Of a DNA stretch of 64,000 bases, positions 1 to 7,483 are shown piece by piece; positions within the stretch are counted from its first letter, which is position 1; each line of letters begins with the position of its first letter. Origin of the DNA: CAVSXS01 sp963767715 (GTDB taxonomy: Bacteria; Chloroflexota; Ktedonobacteria; Ktedonobacterales; Ktedonobacteraceae); NCBI GenBank assembly GCA_963767715.1, contig CAVYFA010000001.1, positions 558,001-622,000 of the forward strand, read 5' to 3'. The position numbers and the translations under genes were made by a program. Below the pieces are notes generated by a model. That model saw only the letters and a program-made list of their open reading frames with translations. It did not search any database and was not told the origin of the DNA.

Positions 1-1
1 T

Positions 2-103
2 ATTGAGCATCACGGCGGAAAGATGTGGGTGGAAAGCGTGGAAGGGGAAGGGTCTACGTTCGGCTTTTCGCTGCCGGTGAGGAGAGGAGAAAGAAGACCC
101 TAA
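2..103 (+). CDS. Sensor histidine kinase, C-terminal end (partial)
   Basis: The window opens inside this gene; only the last 33 codons are present, ending at TAA 101-103. The visible piece reads as the end of a HATPase_c domain: an EHHGGKMWVES segment followed by GEGSTFGFSLP, the usual final strands of the ATP-binding domain of a two-component sensor kinase after the G2 box. A short basic tail (RRGERRP) follows. Nothing can be said about the sensor region. The stop lies about 40 bases before the rlmN promoter, so the two genes are probably separate units. Confidence 0.8.
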   Translation: MEHHGGKMWVESVEGEGSTFGFSLPVRRGERRP

Positions 104-142
104 GGCCACTGGCGCCTGGTAGTATGAGGCACAAGAGGCACG

Positions 143-151
143 TGCTATAAT
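143..151 (+). promoter_or_regulatory. Extended -10 promoter of rlmN, probably leaderless
   Basis: TGCTATAAT at 143-151 is a perfect extended -10 (TG-n-TATAAT). No good -35 is seen 16-18 bases upstream. Only six bases separate TATAAT from the ATG at 158, so transcription would start at or next to the start codon. There is no Shine-Dalgarno sequence in that gap, which fits a leaderless mRNA. Confidence 0.6.
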
Positions 152-157
152 GAAAGC

Positions 158-1324
158 ATGTCATTATCACCAATTACAAAATCTGATATAGATTCGGCTA
201 AAAAAACTGACCTGCTTGGCCTCACCTTGCCCCAGTTGCAGCAATGGCTGAGCGAGTGGGGCGAGCCGACTTTTCGCGCGAAGCAGATCTTCCAGTGGCT
301 TTACCAGCAGCTTGTCAGCGACTTTGAGGCGATGACGAACCTGTCGGTTGCGCTGCGCAGGCGACTGGCGGAAGAGGCATGTATCGGGCCAGCAATTGTG
401 CGCAGCGAACTGCACTCGAAGGATGATCGCACGCGCAAAATTTTGCTGGAGCTGGCGGATGGCAAGCTGATCGAGTCGGTGCTGATGCTTTACCCCCCGT
501 TGGGGGAGCAGAGCGCGCGGGCGACGGTGTGCGTCTCCTCGCAGGCGGGGTGCGCGTATGGCTGCACGTTTTGCGCGACGGGGCAGATGGGCTTTGACCG
601 GCACCTGAACGCGGGCGAGATCGTTGCGCAGGTGCTCTATTTCGCGCGCGAACTGCGGACAGCGCCCTGGACGGCGAGGGGGCTGCCGGGCAGCGCGCCG
701 ATTGACCACATCACTAACATCGTGCTGATGGGTATGGGCGAGCCGCTGCACAACTACGACAACGTCCTGCAGGCGCTGCGCATCCTCAACAGCCCGGACG
801 GTTTCTGCCTGGGCGCGCGGCACATGACGGTCTCGACGGTGGGGCTCGTTCCGGCCATTCGCAGGCTCAGCCAGGAGCAGTTGCAGGTCAATCTCGCCAT
901 ATCACTGCACGCTCCGACGGATGAACTGCGCAGCCGGACGATGCCCATCAACCGCAAATATCCCATAGGGGAACTCATCGCCGCCTGCCAGGATTATATC
1001 GCGGCCACGCGCAGGCAGGTCACGTTCGAGTATGTGCTGCTGGCGGGCGTTAACGACACGCCCGAATACGCGCACAAGCTCGGGGAACTGCTGGCACCGC
1101 TCAAGCAATTTGCGCACGTCAACTGTATCCCGGTCAATGCCACCGCCGCCGATTATCGACCGCCGAGCGGCGAGGCCATCCGCGCCTTCCGCGACATCCT
1201 CTATGAGCACAACGTGAGCAATAGTGTGCGCGCCGAACGCGGAGACGATATTGCGGCGGCCTGCGGGCAGTTGAGGACGCGGTTTGAGAAGAACAAAAGA
1301 CAGGCTGCGGCGGCAAGCCAATAA
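158..1324 (+). CDS. rlmN: 23S rRNA (adenine2503-C2)-methyltransferase RlmN
   Basis: Radical-SAM enzyme that methylates C2 of A2503 in 23S rRNA and, in some bacteria, A37 of tRNAs. The 388-residue length is normal for the family. The CX3CX2C cluster motif is at C132, C136 and C139 (GCAYGCTFCATGQMGF). A Cys seven residues earlier (C125) and C369 near the C terminus match the two cysteines of the ping-pong mechanism. MGMGEPLHNYDNV is the characteristic SAM-side motif. The start at 158 follows an extended -10 by six bases, so the mRNA is likely leaderless. It is convergent with rpmB, and the two share a long palindromic terminator that overlaps the last codons of this gene. Confidence 0.96.
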   Translation: MSLSPITKSDIDSAKKTDLLGLTLPQLQQWLSEWGEPTFRAKQIFQWLYQQLVSDFEAMTNLSVALRRRLAEEACIGPAIVRSELHSKDDRTRKILLELADGKLIESVLMLYPPLGEQSARATVCVSSQAGCAYGCTFCATGQMGFDRHLNAGEIVAQVLYFARELRTAPWTARGLPGSAPIDHITNIVLMGMGEPLHNYDNVLQALRILNSPDGFCLGARHMTVSTVGLVPAIRRLSQEQLQVNLAISLHAPTDELRSRTMPINRKYPIGELIAACQDYIAATRRQVTFEYVLLAGVNDTPEYAHKLGELLAPLKQFAHVNCIPVNATAADYRPPSGEAIRAFRDILYEHNVSNSVRAERGDDIAAACGQLRTRFEKNKRQAAAASQ

Positions 1325-1365
1325 AAAAGAGACCCGTGCGGGTCTCTTTTTTATTGGCTTGCCGC
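1310..1365. terminator. Bidirectional rho-independent terminator, 27-bp perfect stem
   Basis: Bases 1310-1336 and 1339-1365 are perfect inverted repeats around a 2-base centre. The core is GAGACCCG-tg-CGGGTCTC, flanked by an A-run on the left and a T-run on the right. It serves rlmN (+) and rpmB (-). The left arm includes the last codons and the stop of rlmN, and the right arm ends seven bases before the rpmB stop. Confidence 0.92.
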
Positions 1366-1372
1366 TGTTCTT

Positions 1373-1567
1373 TTACTTCGTCTTGGGCAGCTTGGTCATG
1401 GTGCGCAGGCAGCGAGTACAGATGTTCACCGTGCGGGGGACGCCGTTGATCTCAAGGCGGCGGCGCTGCACGTTCAGCACGAAGCGGCGACGCGAGCGCT
1501 TCTGCGAGAAGTTCGAGTTGTTGCCATGCATGGGCTTGCGGTCACATATTTCACATCGACCTGACAT
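1373..1567 (-). CDS. rpmB: 50S ribosomal protein L28
   Basis: Small basic ribosomal protein of the large subunit, 64 residues as usual for L28. It begins MSGRCEICDRKP and carries two CXXC pairs (C5/C8 and C50/C53), so it is the zinc-binding C+ form. This suggests no Zur-type cysteine-free replacement here, though paralogues could lie elsewhere. The start ATG is preceded by AGAGAGGAAG at suitable spacing. Its 5' leader contains the duplicated 42-bp palindromic element at 1594-1687. It is convergent with rlmN and shares its terminator. Confidence 0.96.
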   Translation of the reverse strand: MSGRCEICDRKPMHGNNSNFSQKRSRRRFVLNVQRRRLEINGVPRTVNICTRCLRTMTKLPKTK

Positions 1568-1593
1568 GATCTTACTTCCTCTCTAATAATGAT

Positions 1594-1687
1594 TGATCTT
1601 TGCAGCCACCCCCACGATAAATCGGGGGGCTACGCAGCGTGATAATGATCTTTGCAGCCACCCCTACGATAAATCGGGGGGCTACGC
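1594..1687. repeat. Tandem pair of 42-bp palindromic elements
   Basis: Two copies, 1594-1635 and 1646-1687 (period 52), differ at a single base within the 42. Each begins TGATCTTTGCAGCC and ends GGGGGGCTACGC, and contains a near-palindrome (CCCC-a-CGAT-aa-ATCGGGGG) flanked by AGCC/GGCT. They lie between the divergent rpmB (-) and Asp23 (+) genes, inside the probable rpmB leader. They look like a REP- or MITE-type dispersed element, or a structured leader element. There is no coding potential. Confidence 0.8.
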
Positions 1688-1756
1688 GGCATGTATATAT
1701 GGTCTACAGGTTCCGTTCGTGCCCTTTATGCTGCGGCACACGGTGGCGCTGTTCCC

Positions 1757-1785
1757 TTGATTATCCCTGGTGCTTTTGATACAAT
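1757..1785 (+). promoter_or_regulatory. Sigma-A-type promoter of the Asp23-FakA-DegV operon
   Basis: TTGATT at 1757-1762, a 17-base spacer and TACAAT at 1780-1785. Transcription would begin near 1792, giving a leader of roughly 120 bases before the Asp23 gene. Confidence 0.65.
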
Positions 1786-1914
1786 GCAGATACTCTCAGA
1801 CCTGGAGTTATGCGCCTGGCCCTCGGGCACACGCAACTACACGTGAGGCAATCTAAGCACGCCATGCGAGTATACCATGAGTTGTCTCGTTTGGCAAGGC
1901 CTGGAAAAGAAGAA

Positions 1915-2304
1915 ATGAGTATGGCACGCACACCTGCGGTCCAACCGAAATATGGGTCCCGCCCGTTGGGCAAAATCGAAGTGCTGCCCAATGCTATCCA
2001 TAGCATCGCAGTCCAGGCTATCAGCGAGTGCTACGGCGTGGTCGGCATTGCAGCGCCGCGCCTGCACAGCGGACAGGCTATCCTGTTGGGGCCGGAGCAG
2101 AGCAACCAGGGCGTACAGGTGCGCGTCGTGGATGAGCAGATTATGCTGGATGTGTACGTCGTGCTGGAATACGGATTGCGCATCTCGGAGATTGCCCACA
2201 ACATCATGAGCGGCGTCAAGTTCTCCGTCGAGAAGATGCTGGGCGTGCCTGTCGCGCGGGTCAATGTCAACGTGCAGGGATTGAGCCAGAACACGAAAAG
2301 CTGA
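1915..2304 (+). CDS. Asp23/Gls24 family envelope stress protein
   Basis: A 129-residue protein of the Asp23/Gls24 (DUF322) family. The core pattern runs from GKIEVLPNAIHSIAVQAISE through VDEQIMLDVYVVLEYG to VNVNVQGL. Family members are cytoplasmic or membrane-associated proteins linked to envelope stress. This type (YloU-like) sits next to the DAK2/FakA gene in Gram-positive bacteria, as here. The start is placed at 1915 (MSMARTP) because GGAAAAGAAGA lies just upstream; an in-frame ATG at 1921 is also possible, and a longer reading from 1810 lacks a ribosome site. It is the first gene of an apparent three-gene operon. Confidence 0.88.
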   Translation: MSMARTPAVQPKYGSRPLGKIEVLPNAIHSIAVQAISECYGVVGIAAPRLHSGQAILLGPEQSNQGVQVRVVDEQIMLDVYVVLEYGLRISEIAHNIMSGVKFSVEKMLGVPVARVNVNVQGLSQNTKS

Positions 2305-2326
2305 TGAGGAATATAAATGATCTTAT

Positions 2327-2372
2327 GCAGCCTGCCAACGAACTGCGTTCTAGCTTCGCTCAGGCAGGCTGC
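2327..2372 (+). other. Hairpin between Asp23 and FakA genes
   Basis: GCAGCCTGCC (2327-2336) and GGCAGGCTGC (2363-2372) form a perfect 10-bp stem with a 26-base loop. No T-run follows, so it is not a typical terminator. It ends right at the FakA ribosome site (GAGG 2373-2376) and could act as an RNA-processing or stability element that sets FakA level relative to Asp23. Confidence 0.5.
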
Positions 2373-2384
2373 GAGGAATAGTTA

Positions 2385-4184
2385 TTGATTATGCAGGAAC
2401 CAACAACTGGTCCTACAACTCAGACAGCGCAAACGACGCCTACATCCCCCAGCGCCCCGACGCGCTACCAACGCCAGCGCCGCATCAGTGTGTTCGATGG
2501 ACAGGACCTCAAACGCGCCATGCTGGCAGGCGCGGCATGGCTGGAAGAGCACCGCGACGCCATCAACGCGCTCAACGTCTTCCCCGTGCCGGATGGCGAT
2601 ACCGGCTCGAATATGTCGGCTACCATGCAGGCCGCCATTCGTGATATCGCCGCCAGCACGGATACCTCAGCAGGCACGATCTCCGCCAGAATCTCACGGG
2701 GTGCACTGCTTGGCGCACGCGGCAACTCCGGCGTGATTCTCTCGCAAATCCTGCGCGGACTGGCGCAGAGCCTGGATAAGAAACAGACCTTTACCGCGAA
2801 CGATCTCGCCGACGCGCTCAAGGCAGCCCAGCAACTGGCCTACCGCGCCGTGCTCAAACCGGTCGAGGGAACCATCCTGACGGTCGTCCGCGAAACGGCT
2901 GAGGCGGCGCAGGCCAGCGCGAAACGCGGCGACGACCTGGTCGCGCTGATGCAGGAAATCGTCTTGGCGGCACGCCAATCCGTCGCGCGCACTCCCGACC
3001 TGCTGCCCACGCTCAAACAGGCCGGCGTGGTCGATGCCGGTGGCCAGGGCCTCTGTACGATTCTGGAGGGCGTCTGGCGTTACGTGCGCGGCGAGGCATC
3101 AACGGGCAGAGGGGAAATGACAGCCTTGAGCGGTCCAGGGAGCAATACAGATGTAAGGAGTGGGCAGCAAGCAGGAACGCAGGTGGCTGAACCGCCCGTT
3201 AAAAAAGGGCGCGTTACTATAGAGGAGGAGTTCGGCTACGAGGTCGTCTTCCTGCTGAGCGGCACGAGCCTGGATGTGGAAGCCATTCGCCAGCATATCA
3301 TCGACATGGGTGGCGTCTCTACTGTCGTAGCGGGGGACGAAAAGCTGTTGAAGGTGCATACACACACCGAATGGCCTGGCAAGGTTCTGGATTACGGCGT
3401 GAGCCTGGGCAGCCTGCTGGACATCAACATCGAAAATCTACAGGAGCAGAGCCTCTCTTACGCAGCGGCAAGCGCCGCAGAACATGCGCAGGATGACCGC
3501 GAGGGAAGCAACGGGCAGGCTGTCGAGCGACACATCGCGACGGTAGCCGTCGTCTCCGGGGCCGGCTTCGTGAAAGTCTACGAGGGACTGGGCGTCAGCT
3601 CTATCGTGCCGGGCGGGCAGACCATGAACCCAAGCACGGAGGAACTGCTTGCCGCGGTGGATGCCTGCTCCTCGGAGCGGGTGATTCTCCTGCCGAACAA
3701 CAGCAATGTCATCCTCAGCGCACGCCAGGTAATCGGCCTGACAAACAAGCAGGTCTACATTGTTCCCACCGATACGATGCCGCAGGGCATCGCCGCGCTG
3801 CTTCGTTTCAACTTCGAGGCCGATTTTGAGGCGAACTGCGCAGCTATGAGCGAGGCGGCCAGAAGCATTCACACGGCGGAGATCACCACGGCTGTGCGGA
3901 GCGTGCAGATCGGCGGTGTGCGCGTGCGCGAGGGCGATTTCATCGGCCTGATCGACGGCAACCTGGCAATTGCAGGAAAGGATATGCAGCGCGTCATTCG
4001 CGACACCCTGGAGCATATGGATATCCAGCGCTTCGAGATCGTCACGCTCTATTTTGGCGAAGATGTGAGGGAGGCAGAGGCGGAAACAACGGCGCGGCGC
4101 ATTAAAGAGCAATACTCGCAGATCGAAATCGAGGTTGTCAATGGTGGACAGCCTCATTACGCCTATATTATTTCGGCAGAATAG
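2385..4184 (+). CDS. fakA: DAK2 domain protein, fatty acid kinase FakA/YloV type
   Basis: A 599-residue, cytoplasmic ATP-dependent kinase subunit that phosphorylates fatty acids held by a DegV/FakB carrier. An N-terminal low-complexity Thr/Pro stretch (to about residue 30) precedes the DhaL-like DAK2 domain. That domain shows NVFPVPDGDTGSNM with metal-binding D70 and D72, GALLGARGNSGVILSQILRG, and DAGGQGLC. The central and C-terminal halves match the YloV-type DegV-like domain (GGQTMNPSTEELLAAV; LPNNSNVI; ADFEANCAAM). The start is TTG 2385, 8 bases from GAGG, or ATG 2391, which is 14 bases away. The DegV gene follows after 29 bases, which supports the FakA role. Confidence 0.92.
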   Translation: MIMQEPTTGPTTQTAQTTPTSPSAPTRYQRQRRISVFDGQDLKRAMLAGAAWLEEHRDAINALNVFPVPDGDTGSNMSATMQAAIRDIAASTDTSAGTISARISRGALLGARGNSGVILSQILRGLAQSLDKKQTFTANDLADALKAAQQLAYRAVLKPVEGTILTVVRETAEAAQASAKRGDDLVALMQEIVLAARQSVARTPDLLPTLKQAGVVDAGGQGLCTILEGVWRYVRGEASTGRGEMTALSGPGSNTDVRSGQQAGTQVAEPPVKKGRVTIEEEFGYEVVFLLSGTSLDVEAIRQHIIDMGGVSTVVAGDEKLLKVHTHTEWPGKVLDYGVSLGSLLDINIENLQEQSLSYAAASAAEHAQDDREGSNGQAVERHIATVAVVSGAGFVKVYEGLGVSSIVPGGQTMNPSTEELLAAVDACSSERVILLPNNSNVILSARQVIGLTNKQVYIVPTDTMPQGIAALLRFNFEADFEANCAAMSEAARSIHTAEITTAVRSVQIGGVRVREGDFIGLIDGNLAIAGKDMQRVIRDTLEHMDIQRFEIVTLYFGEDVREAEAETTARRIKEQYSQIEIEVVNGGQPHYAYIISAE

Positions 4185-4213
4185 CCAGCCAGCTTTTTAT
4201 TTGGAGGTCGTTT

Positions 4214-5059
4214 ATGGGTGTTCGTATTGTGACGGATAGCACCGCCGACATTCCGCAGGAGCAGGCCGACGCGCTGGGCATCGTCGTCGTGCCGCTCACG
4301 GTCTTCTTTGGTGATGATGCCTACCTGGACGGCGTGGAACTGGATAACGCCGGCTTTTACCGCAAACTGGCGACCAGTAAGGATTTGCCGCGCACCTCGC
4401 AGCCCTCGCCCGCCAGCTTCCAGGAAGCCTACACACATCTGATCGAGGAAGGCGCGGACGGCATCCTCTCCGTGCATCTCTCATCGAAGTTGAGCGGCAC
4501 CTATCAATCCGCCCGCACCGCGCGCGATACTCTGCCGGAGAACGTTAAGAAGGTACCGATCGAAGTCATCGATTCGCTAAGCATCAGCGTCGGCATGTCG
4601 CGCGCCATCCTGCAGGCCGCGATGGAGGCGCGCGATGGTCTCAAGCTGGAAGAGATCAAGGCGCACCTGCTGGATCAACTGGCACGCACGCGCATCCTGG
4701 CCGTGCTGGATACGCTGGAATTCGTGAAGCGCGGCGGGCGCATCGGCGGCGCCAGGGCCATGCTTGGCAACATGCTCAGCGTCAAGCCAATCATTTCCTT
4801 GAAGGAGGGCGAAGTTGTGCCCGTCGAGCAACCGCGCACGCGCAGCAAAGCGTATGCCCGCATCGCAGAGCTGCTGGCAACAACAGGCAACGTCGAATAT
4901 GTAGCTATCGCCGAATCAAGCGAAGAGGTGGGTCAGCAACTGGCGCAGGCGATCAAAACCACGTACAAGGGCGAACTGCCGATCTACCGCCTGGGCGCCG
5001 TGCTCGGTACGCACACAGGACCAGGCACCGCCGCCATCGCCTACGTGACGGCATCGTAG
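4214..5059 (+). CDS. DegV family fatty-acid-binding protein (FakB-like)
   Basis: A 281-residue DegV protein. It binds a fatty acid and presents the carboxylate to FakA, and the acyl-phosphate product can enter phospholipid synthesis. Family signatures are VRIVTDSTADIP at the N terminus, TSQPSPASFQEAY, the LSGTYQSA motif around the carboxylate pocket, and EFVKRGGRIGGA. The ATG has a clear ribosome site (GGAGG, 4203-4207). It is the last gene of the Asp23-FakA-DegV operon. Chain-length preference cannot be read from sequence alone. Confidence 0.92.
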   Translation: MGVRIVTDSTADIPQEQADALGIVVVPLTVFFGDDAYLDGVELDNAGFYRKLATSKDLPRTSQPSPASFQEAYTHLIEEGADGILSVHLSSKLSGTYQSARTARDTLPENVKKVPIEVIDSLSISVGMSRAILQAAMEARDGLKLEEIKAHLLDQLARTRILAVLDTLEFVKRGGRIGGARAMLGNMLSVKPIISLKEGEVVPVEQPRTRSKAYARIAELLATTGNVEYVAIAESSEEVGQQLAQAIKTTYKGELPIYRLGAVLGTHTGPGTAAIAYVTAS

Positions 5060-5098
5060 AGTCTGTGAATCTTCACCGAGCCGGTGACGTAATTCCCA

Positions 5099-5128
5099 TT
5101 GACGTATCAGCCTGTATCAAGGTACAAT
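5099..5128 (+). promoter_or_regulatory. Promoter of the 5204-5859 operon
   Basis: TTGACG at 5099-5104, an 18-base spacer and TACAAT at 5123-5128, in the gap after the DegV stop. It is followed by a leader of about 70 bases and the strong ribosome site AAGGAGG. Confidence 0.6.
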
Positions 5129-5203
5129 TGTAGGCAAGGGACGTACCACGTAGTTCGTTTACGACAAGTATGACCGTTGGTTGACTACGAAGGAGGAACG
5201 ACT

Positions 5204-5449
5204 GTGGGAATGTTACGGGTAATGTCACGGCGCGGCGACGACCGCCTCACCTGGGACCAGCAGAAGGCCCAGGTCGGTGATCCTGAAGCCCTCGCTGCTG
5301 TCCGCGAAGCCGAACGCATCTTTGCGCAGGAGCGCGCAAAAGGAGCCACCGCTTTCAAACTGGATCCTGGCAAACCGGCGCAGCGCATCGAGACATTTGA
5401 CGAGACAGCCGAGCAGATCGTCCTTGTCCCGCGAGTCGTTGGAGGATGA
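5204..5449 (+). CDS. Small protein of unknown function ending in Gly-Gly
   Basis: An 81-residue protein. GTG 5204 is chosen because AAGGAGG lies seven to eight bases upstream; a TTG at 5177 would overlap that site. Predicted order is a short strand, a helix rich in Ala/Glu/Arg (about residues 20-42), then strands around TAFKLDPG and the C-terminal EQIVLVPRVVGG. The end -VPRVVGG recalls small bacterial proteins with a free diglycine tail such as MoaD/ThiS/ubiquitin-like proteins, but no beta-grasp signature or E1-like enzyme is visible nearby. The stop overlaps the start of the next gene (ATGA), so the two are translationally coupled. Function is not assigned. Confidence 0.8.
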   Translation: MGMLRVMSRRGDDRLTWDQQKAQVGDPEALAAVREAERIFAQERAKGATAFKLDPGKPAQRIETFDETAEQIVLVPRVVGG

Positions 5450-5859
5450 TACCTCTTACTCAGCAAGTTCTGACGATGCTGGGTTGGATTATACTAGCGC
5501 TGGCTATCTCTCCGATGGTATGGTTGATTTTTCAGCCATATTTCAAGGGGCTTTCGTCTGCTGAGAGGCGGGCCGCCAGCCTCCTGCATGAAATACTGAC
5601 CGCCGAGCAGTGCCGCCAGCTTGCCTGGCGCGGCTATGTAGAAATTCCTAGCCCGTCCAGCACCCAGCGTATTTATCGCGTGCCGCGAACCAGGGGTTAT
5701 GTGCAGGTAATCGAGAACGGCCAGGCGATCATGCGCCTGTGCATCCAGCCTGTAGAGTATCTGCCGGACGCCGACGTGGTGGTTCTCCACAAGCTGATGA
5801 TCGAAGCCAACGAGGAATTTTATCTTCAGAAGGCCAATAAATACCTGTGTAGCGAATAA
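5446..5859 (+). CDS. Membrane-anchored protein of unknown function
   Basis: A 137-residue protein with one N-terminal membrane segment (about residues 8-30, MLGWIILALAISPMVWLIF). The soluble part follows the pattern GYVEIPSPSS / RIYRVPR / GYVQVIENG / MRLCIQPVEYLPDADVVVLHK / EANEEFYLQKANKYL. From memory this resembles a widespread family of small uncharacterised proteins with an RYRI...C..P...LP.GD..LA.K..LE..E....ANR signature; this is inference. It overlaps the upstream Gly-Gly protein gene by four bases and shares its promoter. It is convergent with the DUF3090 gene, with one base between the stops. Confidence 0.8.
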   Translation: MIPLTQQVLTMLGWIILALAISPMVWLIFQPYFKGLSSAERRAASLLHEILTAEQCRQLAWRGYVEIPSPSSTQRIYRVPRTRGYVQVIENGQAIMRLCIQPVEYLPDADVVVLHKLMIEANEEFYLQKANKYLCSE

Positions 5860-5860
5860 A

Positions 5861-6457
5861 TTATTCCTCTTCCTCTATATCATCCTCGTCCTGAAATTCC
5901 TGCACGACCTCGCGATGGCCGTTCTGACGTATGCAGGCATGCGGGCCACCATCCAGGGGTGTGTTGCAGAGCGGGCAGACAGGGCGACCACCGGAGACAA
6001 GCGAGGCAATCGCTCGAGTCAATTGCTGGGATTGCCTCAGGGTGAACAGGAAGGAAACCGACTCTTCCTCGCGGATGATGGCGCGCGGCTCCTGGCCTGG
6101 CTCCAGCAAAACTTCGATGGGAGAGGCGATCAGGGCGAGTAAATTGTGCTGCTCATCGTAGCCGATACGGATTTGCCCAACCTGAAATTCGGCGGTTGGG
6201 CGGCGAGGAAAGTTGGCGGGCAGGCCCTCAGCTTCAGGCAGCGGCCCGGCATGGGCCAGCGTGCGCAAGATATTGCCCTCTGAAATCTGTGCCATGACGC
6301 GGTCAAGAGCGAGCGAGAGGGTATTGAGCTGCTCTTTCTCCATCCACAGCAGTAGCGAGCGAGCACCGGCCAGCACGAACAGGCGAAAGCGGCGTTGTCC
6401 AGGCTGGCCGATTGCCTCAGCGCCGAGGATATCTACTGGGCCCAGATCTGTACTCAT
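5861..6457 (-). CDS. DUF3090 family protein
   Basis: A 198-residue protein matching the DUF3090/TIGR03847 family, which is found mainly in Actinobacteria and Chloroflexota. Diagnostic stretches are VDILGAEAIGQPGQRRFRL near the N terminus, SLLLWMEKEQL, FQVGQIRIGYDE, and a C-terminal CPLCNTPLDGGPHAC with four Cys/His candidates for metal. The acidic tail (DEDDIEEEE) is unusual and probably disordered. In actinobacteria the gene neighbours a histidine phosphatase and an SCO1664-like protein; neither is present here. Biochemical function is unknown. Confidence 0.88.
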   Translation of the reverse strand: MSTDLGPVDILGAEAIGQPGQRRFRLFVLAGARSLLLWMEKEQLNTLSLALDRVMAQISEGNILRTLAHAGPLPEAEGLPANFPRRPTAEFQVGQIRIGYDEQHNLLALIASPIEVLLEPGQEPRAIIREEESVSFLFTLRQSQQLTRAIASLVSGGRPVCPLCNTPLDGGPHACIRQNGHREVVQEFQDEDDIEEEE

Positions 6458-6496
6458 CGAAAATCCTTCCTCACTACATAGGAATACGATGCGAGA

Positions 6497-7483
6497 TTAA
6501 TACCCACGCGATGGATCATAGCGGTTCAACAACGGTTCGCCGGAGCGGAAACGGCGCAGATTGTCGGCAAATAGGGCTGCCAGGCGTTCATCATAATGGA
6601 TGCTGTTCCCGGAAATATGCGGCGTGAGGATGACGTTGGGCATGCTATACAGCGGGCTGTCGGCGGGCAGAGGCTCCTGCTCGGTGACATCAAGGCCTGC
6701 TCCGGCGATCCAGCCTTCACGTAGAGCACGGATCAGGGCCGCCTCATCAACGACGCGCCCACGCGCGATATTGACCAGGTAGGCACCCTGGCGCATGGCG
6801 CGTAACTCGGCCTCGCCGAACATTTTTTCTGTATCGGGCGTGAGTGGTACCGACAGCACAACGTAATCGCTCTGACCCAGCAGATCGTGCAGCCGCTCGC
6901 GTGAGAACACCTCGTCGACATCGGGGTCGCGTTGACCTCCGCGCGGAATAGAGTGCCGGGTGGCCAGGATGCGCATACCAAAGACACGACCCACCTGGGC
7001 GATGCGCCGGCCGATGTTTCCGAGCCCGACAATTCCCAGCGTCTGGCCGAACAATTCGTGCTTGCCCAGGTTATACCAGCTTGCGCTTCTGGCCCAGATG
7101 TGTTGATCTTGCAGGCGCAGCATCTGAGGCCAGTTCCAGTTAAACATCAGCATACTGCCGAATACGTACTCGGCAATATTGGTGGCATGGATGCCAGCCG
7201 CCGTTGTCACGATCACCTTGCTTTCGGGATCGAGCAGCCCACTCGGCCTTAGCGAATCGACGCCGGCACCGGGGAATTGCAGCCAGCGCAGGTGCGGGGC
7301 ATCCGCGCGCCAGTTTGCGGGCAGCGTATAGGCGCACACCACATCTGCCGTCGCAAGACGGTTCGCCAGTTCTTCCTCCCCTGATACATATGTTATCTGC
7401 GTTCCCGCAGCCTCATTGAGCATCTTCTGTGACTCGGACGAGAAATGAAACGCGCTTACCACATTCAGACGAGTAGAAACCAT
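6497..7483 (-). CDS. D-2-hydroxyacid dehydrogenase (NAD-dependent)
   Basis: A 328-residue member of the D-isomer 2-hydroxyacid dehydrogenase family, interconverting 2-oxo and 2-hydroxy acids. The Rossmann motif is GIVGLGNIGRRIAQVGRVFGM. The catalytic Arg is in VNIARGRVVDEAAL, the Glu in DVTEQEPLP and the His in LTPHISGNS. The first 100 residues are the divergent catalytic lobe (HLRWLQFPGAGVD). It starts after GAGGAGAT. The substrate cannot be deduced, and it stands alone on the minus strand beside DUF3090. Confidence 0.92.
   Translation of the reverse strand: MVSTRLNVVSAFHFSSESQKMLNEAAGTQITYVSGEEELANRLATADVVCAYTLPANWRADAPHLRWLQFPGAGVDSLRPSGLLDPESKVIVTTAAGIHATNIAEYVFGSMLMFNWNWPQMLRLQDQHIWARSASWYNLGKHELFGQTLGIVGLGNIGRRIAQVGRVFGMRILATRHSIPRGGQRDPDVDEVFSRERLHDLLGQSDYVVLSVPLTPDTEKMFGEAELRAMRQGAYLVNIARGRVVDEAALIRALREGWIAGAGLDVTEQEPLPADSPLYSMPNVILTPHISGNSIHYDERLAALFADNLRRFRSGEPLLNRYDPSRGY

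Noticed and set aside
1284..1586. A 100-codon plus-strand frame opposite rpmB
   Set aside because: rpmB is certain, and the frame crosses the bidirectional terminator.
1594..1687. A two-unit CRISPR-like array
   Set aside because: There are only two units, the spacer is 10 bases, each repeat is itself palindromic over its core, and no cas genes are near.
5204..5449. A true bacterial ubiquitin-like modifier
   Set aside because: The GG end is real, but the predicted strand/helix order does not clearly match a beta-grasp fold and no E1, E2 or JAMM gene is adjacent; kept only as a finding.
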